From NCBI RefSeq assembly GCF_008085905.1, contig NZ_VSFF01000013.1:186001-250000 (forward strand): 64,000 nt of DNA. The letters are read 5' to 3'. Made by a program: the position numbers and the translations under genes. This document shows, in pieces, positions 25,711 to 34,427 of the stretch. The stretch's first letter is position 1. Each line of letters opens with the position of its first letter. The DNA comes from Actinomadura syzygii. Its GTDB lineage: Bacteria; Actinomycetota; Actinomycetes; Streptosporangiales; Streptosporangiaceae. The notes under the pieces are model-generated. The model worked only from the letters and a program-made list of their open reading frames with translations. It did no database searches and was not told the origin of the DNA.

Positions 25711-26967
25711 GTGAGTTCAACCAGGAAGCTCAGAGTCGCCACGGTGATCACCCGGTTCAACGGGGGCGCCGGGCAGGTCGCGCTGAACGGCGCGCTGGCC
25801 CTGCCGGAGGGCGGCTACGAGCGCGCGATCGTCACCGGCGGCGTCGGCATGGACAGCAAGGCGCGCGGTTCCGGTCCGGCCTCCCCGGAAACCGCCGACT
25901 CGTCCGCGCGAAACGGCGTCCTCTACGGGGACGAGGCCGTCGCGAACGCCGCCGCCGGTGACCTCACCCCGCGGGCGCACGCCGCGGGGATGGAGATCGT
26001 GCAGGTGGGGCCGCTGGTCCCGCAGATCTCGCCGCGCGACGACATGGCCGCGCTGAAGACGCTGACCCGCGTGCTCGCGGAGGGGCGGTACGACGTCGTC
26101 CACACGCACAGCGCGAAGGGCGGCGTGATCGGACGGGTCGCGGCGGCGCGGGCGGGCGTCCCGCGCATCGTCCACACGTGGCACGGGTTCCCGTTCAACG
26201 AGTTCCAGTCGTGGCCGCGCCGACGCCTATACATACGCCTCGAACGGATCGCGGCGAAGCGCACCGACGCGTTCCTCGCGATCGGGTCGGAGACGGTGAC
26301 GACCGCGCTGCGCCTCGGCCTGACGACGCCGGAGCGGGTGCGGCTGTCGTGGCCCGCCGTGGACGTCGCCGCGTACGCGACCGCGCCCGGGTCCCGCGCG
26401 CAGGCGCGCCGCCGCCTCGACCTGCCGCTCGGCGTGAAGGTCGTCGGGTCGGTCGGGCGGCTGACGTTCCAGAAGGGCCCGGAGGTCTTCGCGAAGGCGA
26501 TCGCGCGGCTGCCGGACGACGTGTTCGGCCTGTGGGTCGGCGGCGGCCCGATGGCGGACGAGCTGGCGGAGCTGACCGCGAAGCTCGGCATCGGCGACCG
26601 GATGCGCTGGCTCGGGCACCGCGACGACGTCGCCGACGTGCTGCCCGCGTTCGACGTGATGGCGATGGCCAGCCGGTGGGAGGGCCTGCCGTGCGTGCTG
26701 GTCGAGGCGATCGGGGCGGGGATCCCGCTGGTCGCGACGGCCGTCCCGTCCAACCAGGACCTGGTGCTCGCGGGCGAGACGGGGATGCTCGTCCGGCCCG
26801 AGGACCCGGCGGGGCTCGCCGGGGCGATCTCCGCGCTGCTGGACGACCCGTCCGCCGCCGCGCGGATGGCGGAGCGGGCTCGTGAGCGGGTCGGCGACTG
26901 GTTCTCGCCCGCGCACCTCGGCGTCGTCCTGGACGAGACCTACCGAGGGAGCTCGCACCGCCCATGA
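25711..26967 (+). CDS. GT4-family glycosyltransferase
   Basis: About 418 residues with two Rossmann-like halves. The N-terminal part has YDVVHTHSAKGGVIGR and HTWHGFPFN. The C-terminal GT4 signature runs from VVGSVGRLTFQKGPEVF to ASRWEGLPCVLVEAIGAG, where the E-x7-E motif binds the nucleotide-sugar. It transfers a sugar during repeat-unit assembly on the cytoplasmic side. GTG 25711 is preferred, with GAGG upstream, over GTG 25705. Its stop overlaps the next gene by ATGA. Confidence 0.9.
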   Translation: MSSTRKLRVATVITRFNGGAGQVALNGALALPEGGYERAIVTGGVGMDSKARGSGPASPETADSSARNGVLYGDEAVANAAAGDLTPRAHAAGMEIVQVGPLVPQISPRDDMAALKTLTRVLAEGRYDVVHTHSAKGGVIGRVAAARAGVPRIVHTWHGFPFNEFQSWPRRRLYIRLERIAAKRTDAFLAIGSETVTTALRLGLTTPERVRLSWPAVDVAAYATAPGSRAQARRRLDLPLGVKVVGSVGRLTFQKGPEVFAKAIARLPDDVFGLWVGGGPMADELAELTAKLGIGDRMRWLGHRDDVADVLPAFDVMAMASRWEGLPCVLVEAIGAGIPLVATAVPSNQDLVLAGETGMLVRPEDPAGLAGAISALLDDPSAAARMAERARERVGDWFSPAHLGVVLDETYRGSSHRP

Positions 26968-29714
26968 CCGCGCCGCCCATGACCGCGACGATCGACGCCC
27001 CGGCCCGCCCCTTCGCGGAGGGCGCACCGCCCTTGAAGCGGCGGCTGCGGGCGACGTCCGTGGTGCTGGTCGCGGGCATCGCCTCGCTGCCGCTGCTGAT
27101 GCCCGCCGGGCTGCCGCCCGGCCCGGGGAACACGGGGCTGCCGGACGTCGCGCTCGTCGGCGTCACCGCGACCATGCTGCTGTGGGCGGGGACGCGGCGG
27201 CTGCCGGTCCGGTGGCCGTTCCTGCTCCCCACCCTGCTGACGATCATCGCGGGCGGGATCGCCGCCGTCGTCAACGACGCGGGCGCGCTCACCCTCGTCA
27301 AGGACCTGTTCGTGCTGCTCTGGGCGGTGAGCATCGCGAACCTCGGACGCGACCCGGCGCTGCTCAAGGTCGCGCTGCGCGCGTTCGTGTGGATCGGCAC
27401 GTGCTACGCGCTCGTGATGATCACCGGTTTCGTGCTGGGGATCGAGGCGCTGTCGGGCAAGCAGCTCGACGGCGAGCGCGCGATGTTCACGTTCGGCGAC
27501 GCGAACTACGCGTCCAACTGGTTCATCTGCGTCTACTTCATCGCGCGGGCGACGCGGTTCCCGGCCACGCCGTGGCGGCGCTGGACGGTCTGCGGCGTCC
27601 TGCTCGCCGCCGAGGTGCTCACCGGCTCGAACGGCGGGCTCCTCGCGCTGGTCGCCGCGATCCTGCTCGGGTACCTGTTCCGGCTGTTTCGCGAGGGGAA
27701 GGCGCACCACGCGATAGCGGTCGGCGCGCTCGCCGTGTTCGTCGGGGGCGGCGGCATCGCGGTCGTCACGCAGGTGGACATCCAGCCGCTGCTGGACCGG
27801 GCGAGCGAGGCGTCCCCGATCCTGCGCGACTCCATCGGACGGACGACCGGGGAGAGCACCAACTCGCGCAGCACGGTCCTCGCCACCACCGTCCAGATGA
27901 TCGAGGACCAGACGCATCCGTGGGGCATCGGGCCGGGCCGGACCGAGGCGGAGATGCTGATCCGGCAGGAGACGTACGTCCGGGAGGCGCACAACGACTA
28001 CGTCGCCTCCGTGCTGGAACGCGGGTTCCTGGGTGGCGTCGCGCTGATCCTGCTGGTTTTCGTTCTGCTGTTGAAGTGCGTGCGGATCGCGCGGCGGAAC
28101 GCGCTGACGCGAGAGTATGCGCGGCTGGTTCCGCGTCCGGAGCTGTTCGGCGCGCTGGTCGCGGTCTTCCTCATCTCTGGGCTTTTCTACGAGACATTGC
28201 ATTACCGACATGGGTGGGCGTTCTTCGGGCTGATCGCGGCGCTCGATCTGTTCGGACGGAGAGAGGCCGCGCCCGAGGCGGTCACTACGCAAAGAAGGCG
28301 CAGCGGGATCCGCGTCGCTTCTCGGCAGACCGCGCCGCCGCCGGTGAAGCCCGTCGCGAAGCCCGTCCTCGAAAAGGAGCCCGCCCCGGAAAAGGAGCCC
28401 GAGGAGGCGAGTGCGGCCAAGCTCAAGCGGCGGCTGATCGGGCTCGTCGCCGGGAACATGGCCGGGCGGATCGGCGCGCTCGCCTCGCTCGGCATCGCGA
28501 CGATCATGGTCGCGCGGATCGGCGGGCCGAAGCTCGTCGGCGCGTTCACACTGGTCAGGATCCTGCCGGGGCTGCTGTGCCAGTTGTCCAGCGCGGGCCT
28601 GCCGGGCGCCGCGCCGTTCTTCCTCGCGCGCGACGGCTACGACCAGAGCCGGGTGCGGCCGACGCTCGCCTGGCTGACGGTGATCGGCGCGACGATCTCC
28701 GGGGTCGGGTGGCTCGCGCTGAGCCCGCTGGTCTTCCTCGTGTTCTTCAAGTCGTTCGGGTTCTGGGTGACGGTCGCGGCGGCCGTCCCGTCGTTCACGC
28801 AGGGGTTCGTGTCCGTCGGCAAGGGCCTCCTCCAGGGGACGGACGACCAGCCGGGCGCGAGCCTCGCCATCGCCGTCGAGGAGTTCGTGTTCCTGCCGAT
28901 CTACCTCGTCCTCCTCACCGGCTGGTACGGGCCGGGCGCGCTGATCGCCGGGCTGGTGCTCGCCGACATAGCGGCCGCGGCGTGGATCGCGCGGCGGCTC
29001 GCGCGGCGCGGCTTCTTCGCCGGATGGGGACGCCCCGACCCGAAGCTCGGCCGGTCGATCGCCGGGTACGGGTTCCGCGGCTACCTCGGCCAGCTCATCG
29101 ACCTGCTGCAACTCCGGTTCGACATGGCGCTGCTCGGCGCGCTCGCCGGGCCGAAGGTGCTCGGCGTGTACACGGTCGCCAGCAAGTTCGCGGAACTCGT
29201 GCAACTCCCCGGACTCGCGGTCAACTACGTGCTCTATCCGGACTTCGCGAAGGAAGACCGGGAGACCGCGACGAAACGCACGTCCCGGCTGATCCTGCCC
29301 GCGCTCGGCGTCTCGGTGCTCGCCGCGCTGCCGCTCGCGCTCGTCGCCGGGACCGCGCTGCCCTGGATCTTCGGGGACGTGTTCGACGACGCGGTCGTGC
29401 CCACCTACATCAGGCTGGCCGGGGTCGTCACGTTCGGCGTCACCGGACTGATCATGGCCTACCTGTACGGGGTCGGACGGCCCGGCGCCGCGTCCACCGG
29501 GCAGGGCATCGGCCTCGTGGTCGTCGTGGTGCTCGGCGCCGTGCTGATCCCGACGCACGGCGCGACCGGCGCGGCGGTCGCCACGTCCCTGTCGTTCGTC
29601 GCGACGACGGCGGCGCTGCTGGTCTGGTTCCAGCGCGTCAAGAACACGACTCCGAAGACCGCGTCCGTGAAGACCACGTCCGTGAAAACCACGTCTTCTA
29701 CAGGCAAGGGGTGA
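26964..29714 (+). CDS. Fused Wzy-like polymerase / Wzx-like flippase
   Basis: A single 916-residue frame holds two membrane proteins. Residues 1-432 look like an O-antigen polymerase/ligase: about ten hydrophobic segments and a large external loop ending in HNDYVASVLERGFLGGVALI. Residues 433-486 are a charged Pro/Lys/Glu-rich linker. Residues 487-905 look like a polysaccharide flippase: IGLVAGNMAGRIGALASLG, VGAFTLVRILPGLLC, VLGVYTVASKFAELV, with about 12 hydrophobic segments. Wzy and Wzx normally come from separate genes. Its ATG overlaps the GT4 stop (ATGA). No stop or frameshift is visible at the junction. Short Lys/Thr repeats end the protein. Confidence 0.85.
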   Translation: MTAPPMTATIDAPARPFAEGAPPLKRRLRATSVVLVAGIASLPLLMPAGLPPGPGNTGLPDVALVGVTATMLLWAGTRRLPVRWPFLLPTLLTIIAGGIAAVVNDAGALTLVKDLFVLLWAVSIANLGRDPALLKVALRAFVWIGTCYALVMITGFVLGIEALSGKQLDGERAMFTFGDANYASNWFICVYFIARATRFPATPWRRWTVCGVLLAAEVLTGSNGGLLALVAAILLGYLFRLFREGKAHHAIAVGALAVFVGGGGIAVVTQVDIQPLLDRASEASPILRDSIGRTTGESTNSRSTVLATTVQMIEDQTHPWGIGPGRTEAEMLIRQETYVREAHNDYVASVLERGFLGGVALILLVFVLLLKCVRIARRNALTREYARLVPRPELFGALVAVFLISGLFYETLHYRHGWAFFGLIAALDLFGRREAAPEAVTTQRRRSGIRVASRQTAPPPVKPVAKPVLEKEPAPEKEPEEASAAKLKRRLIGLVAGNMAGRIGALASLGIATIMVARIGGPKLVGAFTLVRILPGLLCQLSSAGLPGAAPFFLARDGYDQSRVRPTLAWLTVIGATISGVGWLALSPLVFLVFFKSFGFWVTVAAAVPSFTQGFVSVGKGLLQGTDDQPGASLAIAVEEFVFLPIYLVLLTGWYGPGALIAGLVLADIAAAAWIARRLARRGFFAGWGRPDPKLGRSIAGYGFRGYLGQLIDLLQLRFDMALLGALAGPKVLGVYTVASKFAELVQLPGLAVNYVLYPDFAKEDRETATKRTSRLILPALGVSVLAALPLALVAGTALPWIFGDVFDDAVVPTYIRLAGVVTFGVTGLIMAYLYGVGRPGAASTGQGIGLVVVVVLGAVLIPTHGATGAAVATSLSFVATTAALLVWFQRVKNTTPKTASVKTTSVKTTSSTGKG

Positions 29715-29718
29715 CCCC

Positions 29719-30474
29719 ATGTCCGAGGACCACGCCGCGCTGCCGAGCCGTCCCGTCGACCCGTCCGACGGCGTCCCGCCGTCCAGGGCGCGCCGCGTGC
29801 TGGACGTCGTCGGCGCGGTCGCCGGGCTGCTGCTGCTCAGCGTCCCGCTGCTGGTCGTGTTCGCGCTGGTGAAACTGTCCAGCCGGGGGCCGGGCGTGTT
29901 CCGGCAGACGCGCGTCGGGCAGGGCGGGCGGCCGTTCGTCATGTACAAGTTCCGGACGATGCGGCAGGGCGTCGGCGGCCTCACCGTCACCGCCAACTGC
30001 GACCCGCGGCTCACCCGGATCGGCAAGCTGCTGCGGCAGTGGTCGCTGGACGAGCTGCCGCAGCTCGTGAACGTCCTGCGCGGGCAGATGACGCTGGTCG
30101 GGCCGCGTCCGGAGACCTACGACCTCGCCGTCCACTACCCGCCGGACTGCCGCTGGATCTTCGACCACCGGCCGGGGCTGACCGGGGTGTCGGAGGTCCG
30201 GTTCCGCGACTTCGACGTGCTCGGGCCGGGCGAGGAGGTCGACCTCGTCAACTACATCGAGCGGATCGTCCCGGCGCGGGTCGCGGTGGACGCCGTCTAC
30301 CTGACCGACCCGTCGATGCGCGCCACGATCGGCGCGATCTGGGACACCGTCAAGCACATCCTCGGCTTCACCGTCCCGCCGCTCCAGGTGGGCGGGGCCG
30401 GGCCCGGGACGGGGGCCGTCCAGGAGACGGCGGCGCACGCCGCCGCCGCGAAGGAGCCCGGCTCCGCCGCCTGA
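29719..30474 (+). CDS. Initiating phosphoglycosyl transferase (bacterial sugar transferase domain)
   Basis: The 251-residue protein has one hydrophobic segment at about 28-50 and the complete sugar-transferase core: FRQTRVGQGGRPFVMYKFRT, LRQWSLDELPQLVNVLRGQM and LVGPRPETYD. This enzyme class loads the first sugar phosphate onto undecaprenyl phosphate. It lacks the N-terminal multi-spanning domain of WbaP-like proteins, so it is the short PglC-like form. The start lies four bases after the fusion gene's stop with GGGGTGAC as ribosome site. Confidence 0.9.
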   Translation: MSEDHAALPSRPVDPSDGVPPSRARRVLDVVGAVAGLLLLSVPLLVVFALVKLSSRGPGVFRQTRVGQGGRPFVMYKFRTMRQGVGGLTVTANCDPRLTRIGKLLRQWSLDELPQLVNVLRGQMTLVGPRPETYDLAVHYPPDCRWIFDHRPGLTGVSEVRFRDFDVLGPGEEVDLVNYIERIVPARVAVDAVYLTDPSMRATIGAIWDTVKHILGFTVPPLQVGGAGPGTGAVQETAAHAAAAKEPGSAA

Positions 30475-30496
30475 CCACCGTTCTCGGGAGGACGCC

Positions 30497-31414
30497 ATGG
30501 ACATCCGGGACGTGCCCGTCAAGGTCTGGGCCGTCGCGGGCACGCTGCTGCTCGCGGCCGGCGTCCTGCTCTACGCGCAGCACAGGTCGTCCGGCTACGA
30601 GCCGTACGACGGGCCGCTCGCCACGCCCGGCACACCCGCCGCGAAGCCCGGCGAGACGCGGCGGATCGCGCTGAACACGCAGCCGTCCGACTATCCCCGG
30701 CTCCAGGCGCTCGGCTACGACCTCGTGGACGTGAAGCCGGACGCCTCCCTCCTCGCGGGCGTCCCCGCGGGCATGCGGGCGCTGCTGTGGGTCGGCAACT
30801 TCACCTGCGGCGACTTCGAGCTGGGCTTCGAGGACTTCCAGAAGGCCGTCCAGCGGTTCGGGCACGACCCGAAGGTCTACGGCTGGTACCTGTCGGACGA
30901 GCCGAACCCCGGCGGATGCCCCGACGTCGCGAAGGAGATCCGGCGGCGCGCCGAGTACGTCCGGCGGCACGCGCCCGGCCAGATCACGTTCATCTCCCTC
31001 ACCGACTGGCCGATGAAACCGCTCGCGCCGGGCCGCGTCGGCGTCGACCTGATCGGGCTCGACCCGTACCCGTGCAAGGGCTCGACGAAGGCCGAGGACC
31101 GCTGCGACATCGGGGCGATCGACCGGATGGTCCGGATGGCGGACGACGCGGGCATCCCCCGCGCCAAGGTCGCGCCGGTGCTCCAGACGTTCGGGCAGAG
31201 CTGCTCGAACGGCGACAAGAAGTACTGGATGCCGACCCAGGACCAGTTCAAGCAGATCCTCGCCCGCTGGGACCGGCTCACGCCCCGTCCGCCGCTGGAG
31301 ATCTCCTACTCCTGGGGACGCCAGCACGAATGGGCCTGCCCCACCCTCGCCGACGCCTCCGGCGGCGCCCATCCGGACCTGCAAAGCATCATGAAGGCCC
31401 GAAACAGCCAGTGA
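30497..31414 (+). CDS. Membrane-anchored TIM-barrel glycoside-hydrolase-like protein
   Basis: The 305-residue protein has one N-terminal transmembrane anchor (VWAVAGTLLLAAGVLLYA) and a probable external domain. The domain shows GH-barrel-like strands: YDLVDVKPDASLL, VYGWYLSDEPNPGGCPD with an acidic pair at a strand end, GVDLIGLDPYPCKG, AKVAPVLQTFG. Four or more cysteines could form disulfides. No specific GH family is certain. It is the last gene of the polysaccharide operon and could trim or process the polymer outside the membrane. Confidence 0.65.
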   Translation: MDIRDVPVKVWAVAGTLLLAAGVLLYAQHRSSGYEPYDGPLATPGTPAAKPGETRRIALNTQPSDYPRLQALGYDLVDVKPDASLLAGVPAGMRALLWVGNFTCGDFELGFEDFQKAVQRFGHDPKVYGWYLSDEPNPGGCPDVAKEIRRRAEYVRRHAPGQITFISLTDWPMKPLAPGRVGVDLIGLDPYPCKGSTKAEDRCDIGAIDRMVRMADDAGIPRAKVAPVLQTFGQSCSNGDKKYWMPTQDQFKQILARWDRLTPRPPLEISYSWGRQHEWACPTLADASGGAHPDLQSIMKARNSQ

Positions 31415-31423
31415 CCTGGTAAA

Positions 31424-31582
31424 TCAGTCGCCGACGTTGTCGGCGATCGCCGGGTGTTCACCGCCGGACGGCACCGGGAAGTCCATTGATCCGAGCTTCA
31501 ACGCCAGGATTTCCATCACACCGACAATCAACACGAAGGCGACGGCCATCAGGCCGAGCTTCGTGCGGTTCAACCCGCGCAA
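31424..31582 (-). CDS. Putative small single-span membrane protein
   Basis: A minus-strand frame codes for a hydrophobic segment LGLMAVAFVLIVGVMEILAL followed by a short polar tail ending in HPAIADNVGD. A TTG at 31580-31582 is preceded by GGGGGGTAAAGGG; GTG codons at 31595-31597 and 31619-31621 are alternatives. The small size and unusual start lower confidence. It faces the polysaccharide operon tail-to-tail, nine bases away. Confidence 0.45.
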   Translation of the reverse strand: MRGLNRTKLGLMAVAFVLIVGVMEILALKLGSMDFPVPSGGEHPAIADNVGD

Positions 31583-31664
31583 CCCTTTACCCCCCACACG
31601 AACAGGCAAGAAACCTAACACGCCGTAAGCATGGTCATATGCCGGACACGCCAAAATGCGGCAC

Positions 31665-31695
31665 CCCCCGGCCCCGGTGCGCCCGGGACCGGGGG
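31665..31695 (-). terminator. Terminator-like hairpin after the MBL/Rieske gene
   Basis: CCCCCGG (31665-31671) pairs with CCGGGGG (31689-31695). After one mismatch a further five pairs follow around a TGCGC loop. It lies 16 bases beyond the stop of the minus-strand gene. Confidence 0.5.
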
Positions 31696-31710
31696 ACGTG
31701 TCGCCCTCTT

Positions 31711-33276
31711 TCAACCGATCCTGCGGCTGGTGAGGTTGGCGGCGCGTGCGTTGACGCACTCGCCGGTCGCGAGGTCGAAGGCGAAGTTGTGCGCCAGGCA
31801 GTGGATCCGGCCGTCCCGCAGGACGGCCCCGACCGACAGGTCCTCGCCCGCGTGCGGGCAGTAGCGGGGGATGTCGTAGCGGCCGCCGTCGCAGTCGACG
31901 GTGATCCGCTCGGACTCGTCGCGTCCCGTCTCGTACGCCTCGACGGCCATCAGCGCGGGCGCGTTGGCGTGCTTGAGGAGGCCGACGAGGTAGTCGTTGT
32001 AGACGTCGGGGTCGCGGTAGAGGCTGAGGCGGAACGAGATCAGCAGGTCCTCCCAGGCCATCCGGCCGGTGAGGACGCCGTCCAGCCAGCGTCCGGCGGT
32101 GGTGATCCGGTAGTGCGGGCGGACGTCCGGGGACGCCTCGGCGACGGTGAGCCCGTCCGGCCCGAAGTCGACGTCCCAGACCCCGCCGTTCGGGCCGGTG
32201 ATCTCGAACCGGACGACCATCGCGATCTGCCGGAGGAAGTAGTCGCTGAGCCCGCCGAGCCGGTGGAAGTGCGCGGCGAACCGGTCGAACAGGCCGGGGC
32301 CCGGTTCGGGGTTCTCCGCCAGCACCTCGGCGATGGCGCCCGCGCGGTCGGCGGCGTACCGCTCCAAGTACGCGGGACGGTCGGCGTCCGCGAACGAGAA
32401 CTCCGCCGACACCGGGTCGCGGACGACGTCGCCCGTGTCCAGGTCGAGGACGTCGCCGGGCTTGAAGTAGTCCCAGCGCTGCCCCGGCAGGTGCTCGCGC
32501 AGCCAGTCGGTCGACACCTCCGGGTCGCAGAACGCGCCGTCCTTCTGACCGAGCACCCGGTTGAGGGCGGCGACCTCGTCGTCCAGGAAACAGGGCGGCC
32601 CGGCGAACGGGACGGCCAGCTCCGGCGCCGTCTGCCGGACGAGCCGCTGCGCCGCGCGCAGTTTCGACACCCGCTTGTCCATCGAAATCTTGGCCATTTC
32701 GGCGGCCGGGTACTCGTAGCAGATCGGATGCCACGAAGCGCCGGACGTCTGCAACGCCATCAGGTCCAGTCGGCCGCCCGCGAGGTGTTTGGCGCGGCGC
32801 GCCTGCGCGGCGGTCAGCCGGGCGTCGTTGCAGTGCAGGATCCCGCGCCCGTCGGCCACCACGAGAAAGGCCGCGTCATGGCACATCGGGGAGAGTTCCG
32901 GAATCGCGGTGATCCAGGATCCCTGATTGTCGAGCGGGAATTTCTCCCAGTCCGCCAACTCGATTACCTGGCGGCCGGCCGCGGCCGCCGTCATCCGCTC
33001 CCGGAAGGCCGGTCCCGGATAGCGCGGAATGAGGATTCGGGTCCGCGCCGGAAGCCGGTCGATGACCCATGGGTCGAAATGATCTAGGTGTTCGTGCGAC
33101 ACCGCGACCCAGTCCGCGTCCAGCAGCGGGCCGAGATCCAGGTGATCGTTTCTCGGATACTGGTGCCAGGCTCCGAGAAAGGCCCCCGTTGGAGCGAGCC
33201 ACGGGTCCGCTAGCAGGTGGAACGCGGCCGCGTCCACCGCAACCCCCGCATGTCCGAGAAATGTGACCTTCGGCAT
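31711..33276 (-). CDS. Metallo-beta-lactamase-fold / Rieske protein (CMP-NeuAc hydroxylase-like)
   Basis: About 521 residues. The N-terminal half has an MBL fold (TFLGHAGVAVD, then the metal motif VSHEHLDHFDP). The C-terminal part holds a Rieske-type 2Fe-2S site, CPH in YCPHAGEDL and CLAH in HCLAHNFAFD. MBL plus Rieske in one chain is seen in CMP-N-acetylneuraminate monooxygenase-like proteins, although there the Rieske domain is usually N-terminal. The real substrate is unknown. ATG 33274-33276 (MPKVTFLGHAG) is preferred; the track's longer leader is not conserved in character. Confidence 0.75.
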   Translation of the reverse strand: MPKVTFLGHAGVAVDAAAFHLLADPWLAPTGAFLGAWHQYPRNDHLDLGPLLDADWVAVSHEHLDHFDPWVIDRLPARTRILIPRYPGPAFRERMTAAAAGRQVIELADWEKFPLDNQGSWITAIPELSPMCHDAAFLVVADGRGILHCNDARLTAAQARRAKHLAGGRLDLMALQTSGASWHPICYEYPAAEMAKISMDKRVSKLRAAQRLVRQTAPELAVPFAGPPCFLDDEVAALNRVLGQKDGAFCDPEVSTDWLREHLPGQRWDYFKPGDVLDLDTGDVVRDPVSAEFSFADADRPAYLERYAADRAGAIAEVLAENPEPGPGLFDRFAAHFHRLGGLSDYFLRQIAMVVRFEITGPNGGVWDVDFGPDGLTVAEASPDVRPHYRITTAGRWLDGVLTGRMAWEDLLISFRLSLYRDPDVYNDYLVGLLKHANAPALMAVEAYETGRDESERITVDCDGGRYDIPRYCPHAGEDLSVGAVLRDGRIHCLAHNFAFDLATGECVNARAANLTSRRIG

Positions 33277-33533
33277 GTGCAGATTGTGCGCCGACGGGCC
33301 CGCGGGCGCACCCGCAGTAATACGCAAAGCGGCTACGCCGTAGGCATGAAAGAAAGGCCGACAAGTGAACTGACAATCCCGTCGCGACGCACCGTCAAAC
33401 AGAATGGTTCACCCTCTGATCTGCATGTCCACTTCTGGTCAGCCACTGGTCTGTTGCGGTCAATTGACTGGACATAGGCGGCGGTGCCGGGCGACCGTCA
33501 TAGACGTGCTGGAATAGCGGACGGGGGTTCCTC

Positions 33534-34427
33534 ATGGACATGGGGCGGTCACGGTCGTCCCCGGCGGACGGACGGGTGGGCGTGGGGACGCTCCCGGCCG
33601 GGCCGGGGCCCGGGGGCCACGACAGGCCGCACGACGGGCCGCCGCCGGCCGGCGGCGGCGGTCACCTGCTCTGGCGGCGCAGGCTCAGGCACGACATCCG
33701 CCACGAGCTCGGCACGATCATCATGCTGGCGTCGGCCGTCGTCGTCGCGGAGGACGTCGGCGAGACCAGCCGGGCCCGCATCGAGCAGCTCCTCGGCGAG
33801 ACCAGGTGGCTCGACCACCTGCTGCGGCGGCTCGACGAGGACGACGCGGAGGAGTACGGCGGCGGCAGGCCGCTGCCGAGCCCGGAGCGCATCCGGGTGG
33901 ACGACCTGACGGCCGAGGTCGTGACCGGGATGCGGCTCTCCACCACGCACGAGGTGTGCTTCGCGGGTGGCGAGGCGTGGGCCCACATGGACCCGGTCGC
34001 GCTGTGGCGGGCGGTCCGCAACGTCCTCGACAACGCGTGCCGCGTCGCGGAGGGGCGCGTCGACGTGCGGGTCGAGGCCGACCAGGGCTGGATCGCGATC
34101 CAGGTCGACGACGACGGGCCCGGCTTCGGCGCCACCGGCGCGGAGTCCCGCGGCGCCGAGCCTCCGCGCGGGCGGGCGCGGCGGGGGCTCGCCTCGCTCG
34201 GCCTCGGCATCGTGCACGACCTGATCTCCGGCTACGGCGGCAGCCTGGAGATCCGCACCTGCGAGATGGGCGGGGCGCGCGTCCGCATGCTGCTGCCCGC
34301 CGCGCCGCCGCCCGAGAACCCGGTCGGCCCGCCGACCGTGCCCGGCTCACCGAACGTGCCCGGCTCCCTCAGCGCCGCGGGGACCCCCGCCGACCCGCAC
34401 GGCGACGACTGGCGGCGCCATCCATGA
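33534..34427 (+). CDS. Soluble sensor histidine kinase
   Basis: The 297-residue kinase lacks transmembrane segments. An H-box-like RRLRHDIRHELGTIIMLA lies near residues 50-65. The catalytic domain has N-box AVRNVLDNACR, G1 VDDDGPGFG and G2 LGLGIVHDLISGYGG. The C-terminus is Pro-rich. Its stop overlaps the response regulator start by ATGA, so they form a pair. The signal is unknown; it must be cytoplasmic or come through another protein. Confidence 0.85.
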   Translation: MDMGRSRSSPADGRVGVGTLPAGPGPGGHDRPHDGPPPAGGGGHLLWRRRLRHDIRHELGTIIMLASAVVVAEDVGETSRARIEQLLGETRWLDHLLRRLDEDDAEEYGGGRPLPSPERIRVDDLTAEVVTGMRLSTTHEVCFAGGEAWAHMDPVALWRAVRNVLDNACRVAEGRVDVRVEADQGWIAIQVDDDGPGFGATGAESRGAEPPRGRARRGLASLGLGIVHDLISGYGGSLEIRTCEMGGARVRMLLPAAPPPENPVGPPTVPGSPNVPGSLSAAGTPADPHGDDWRRHP

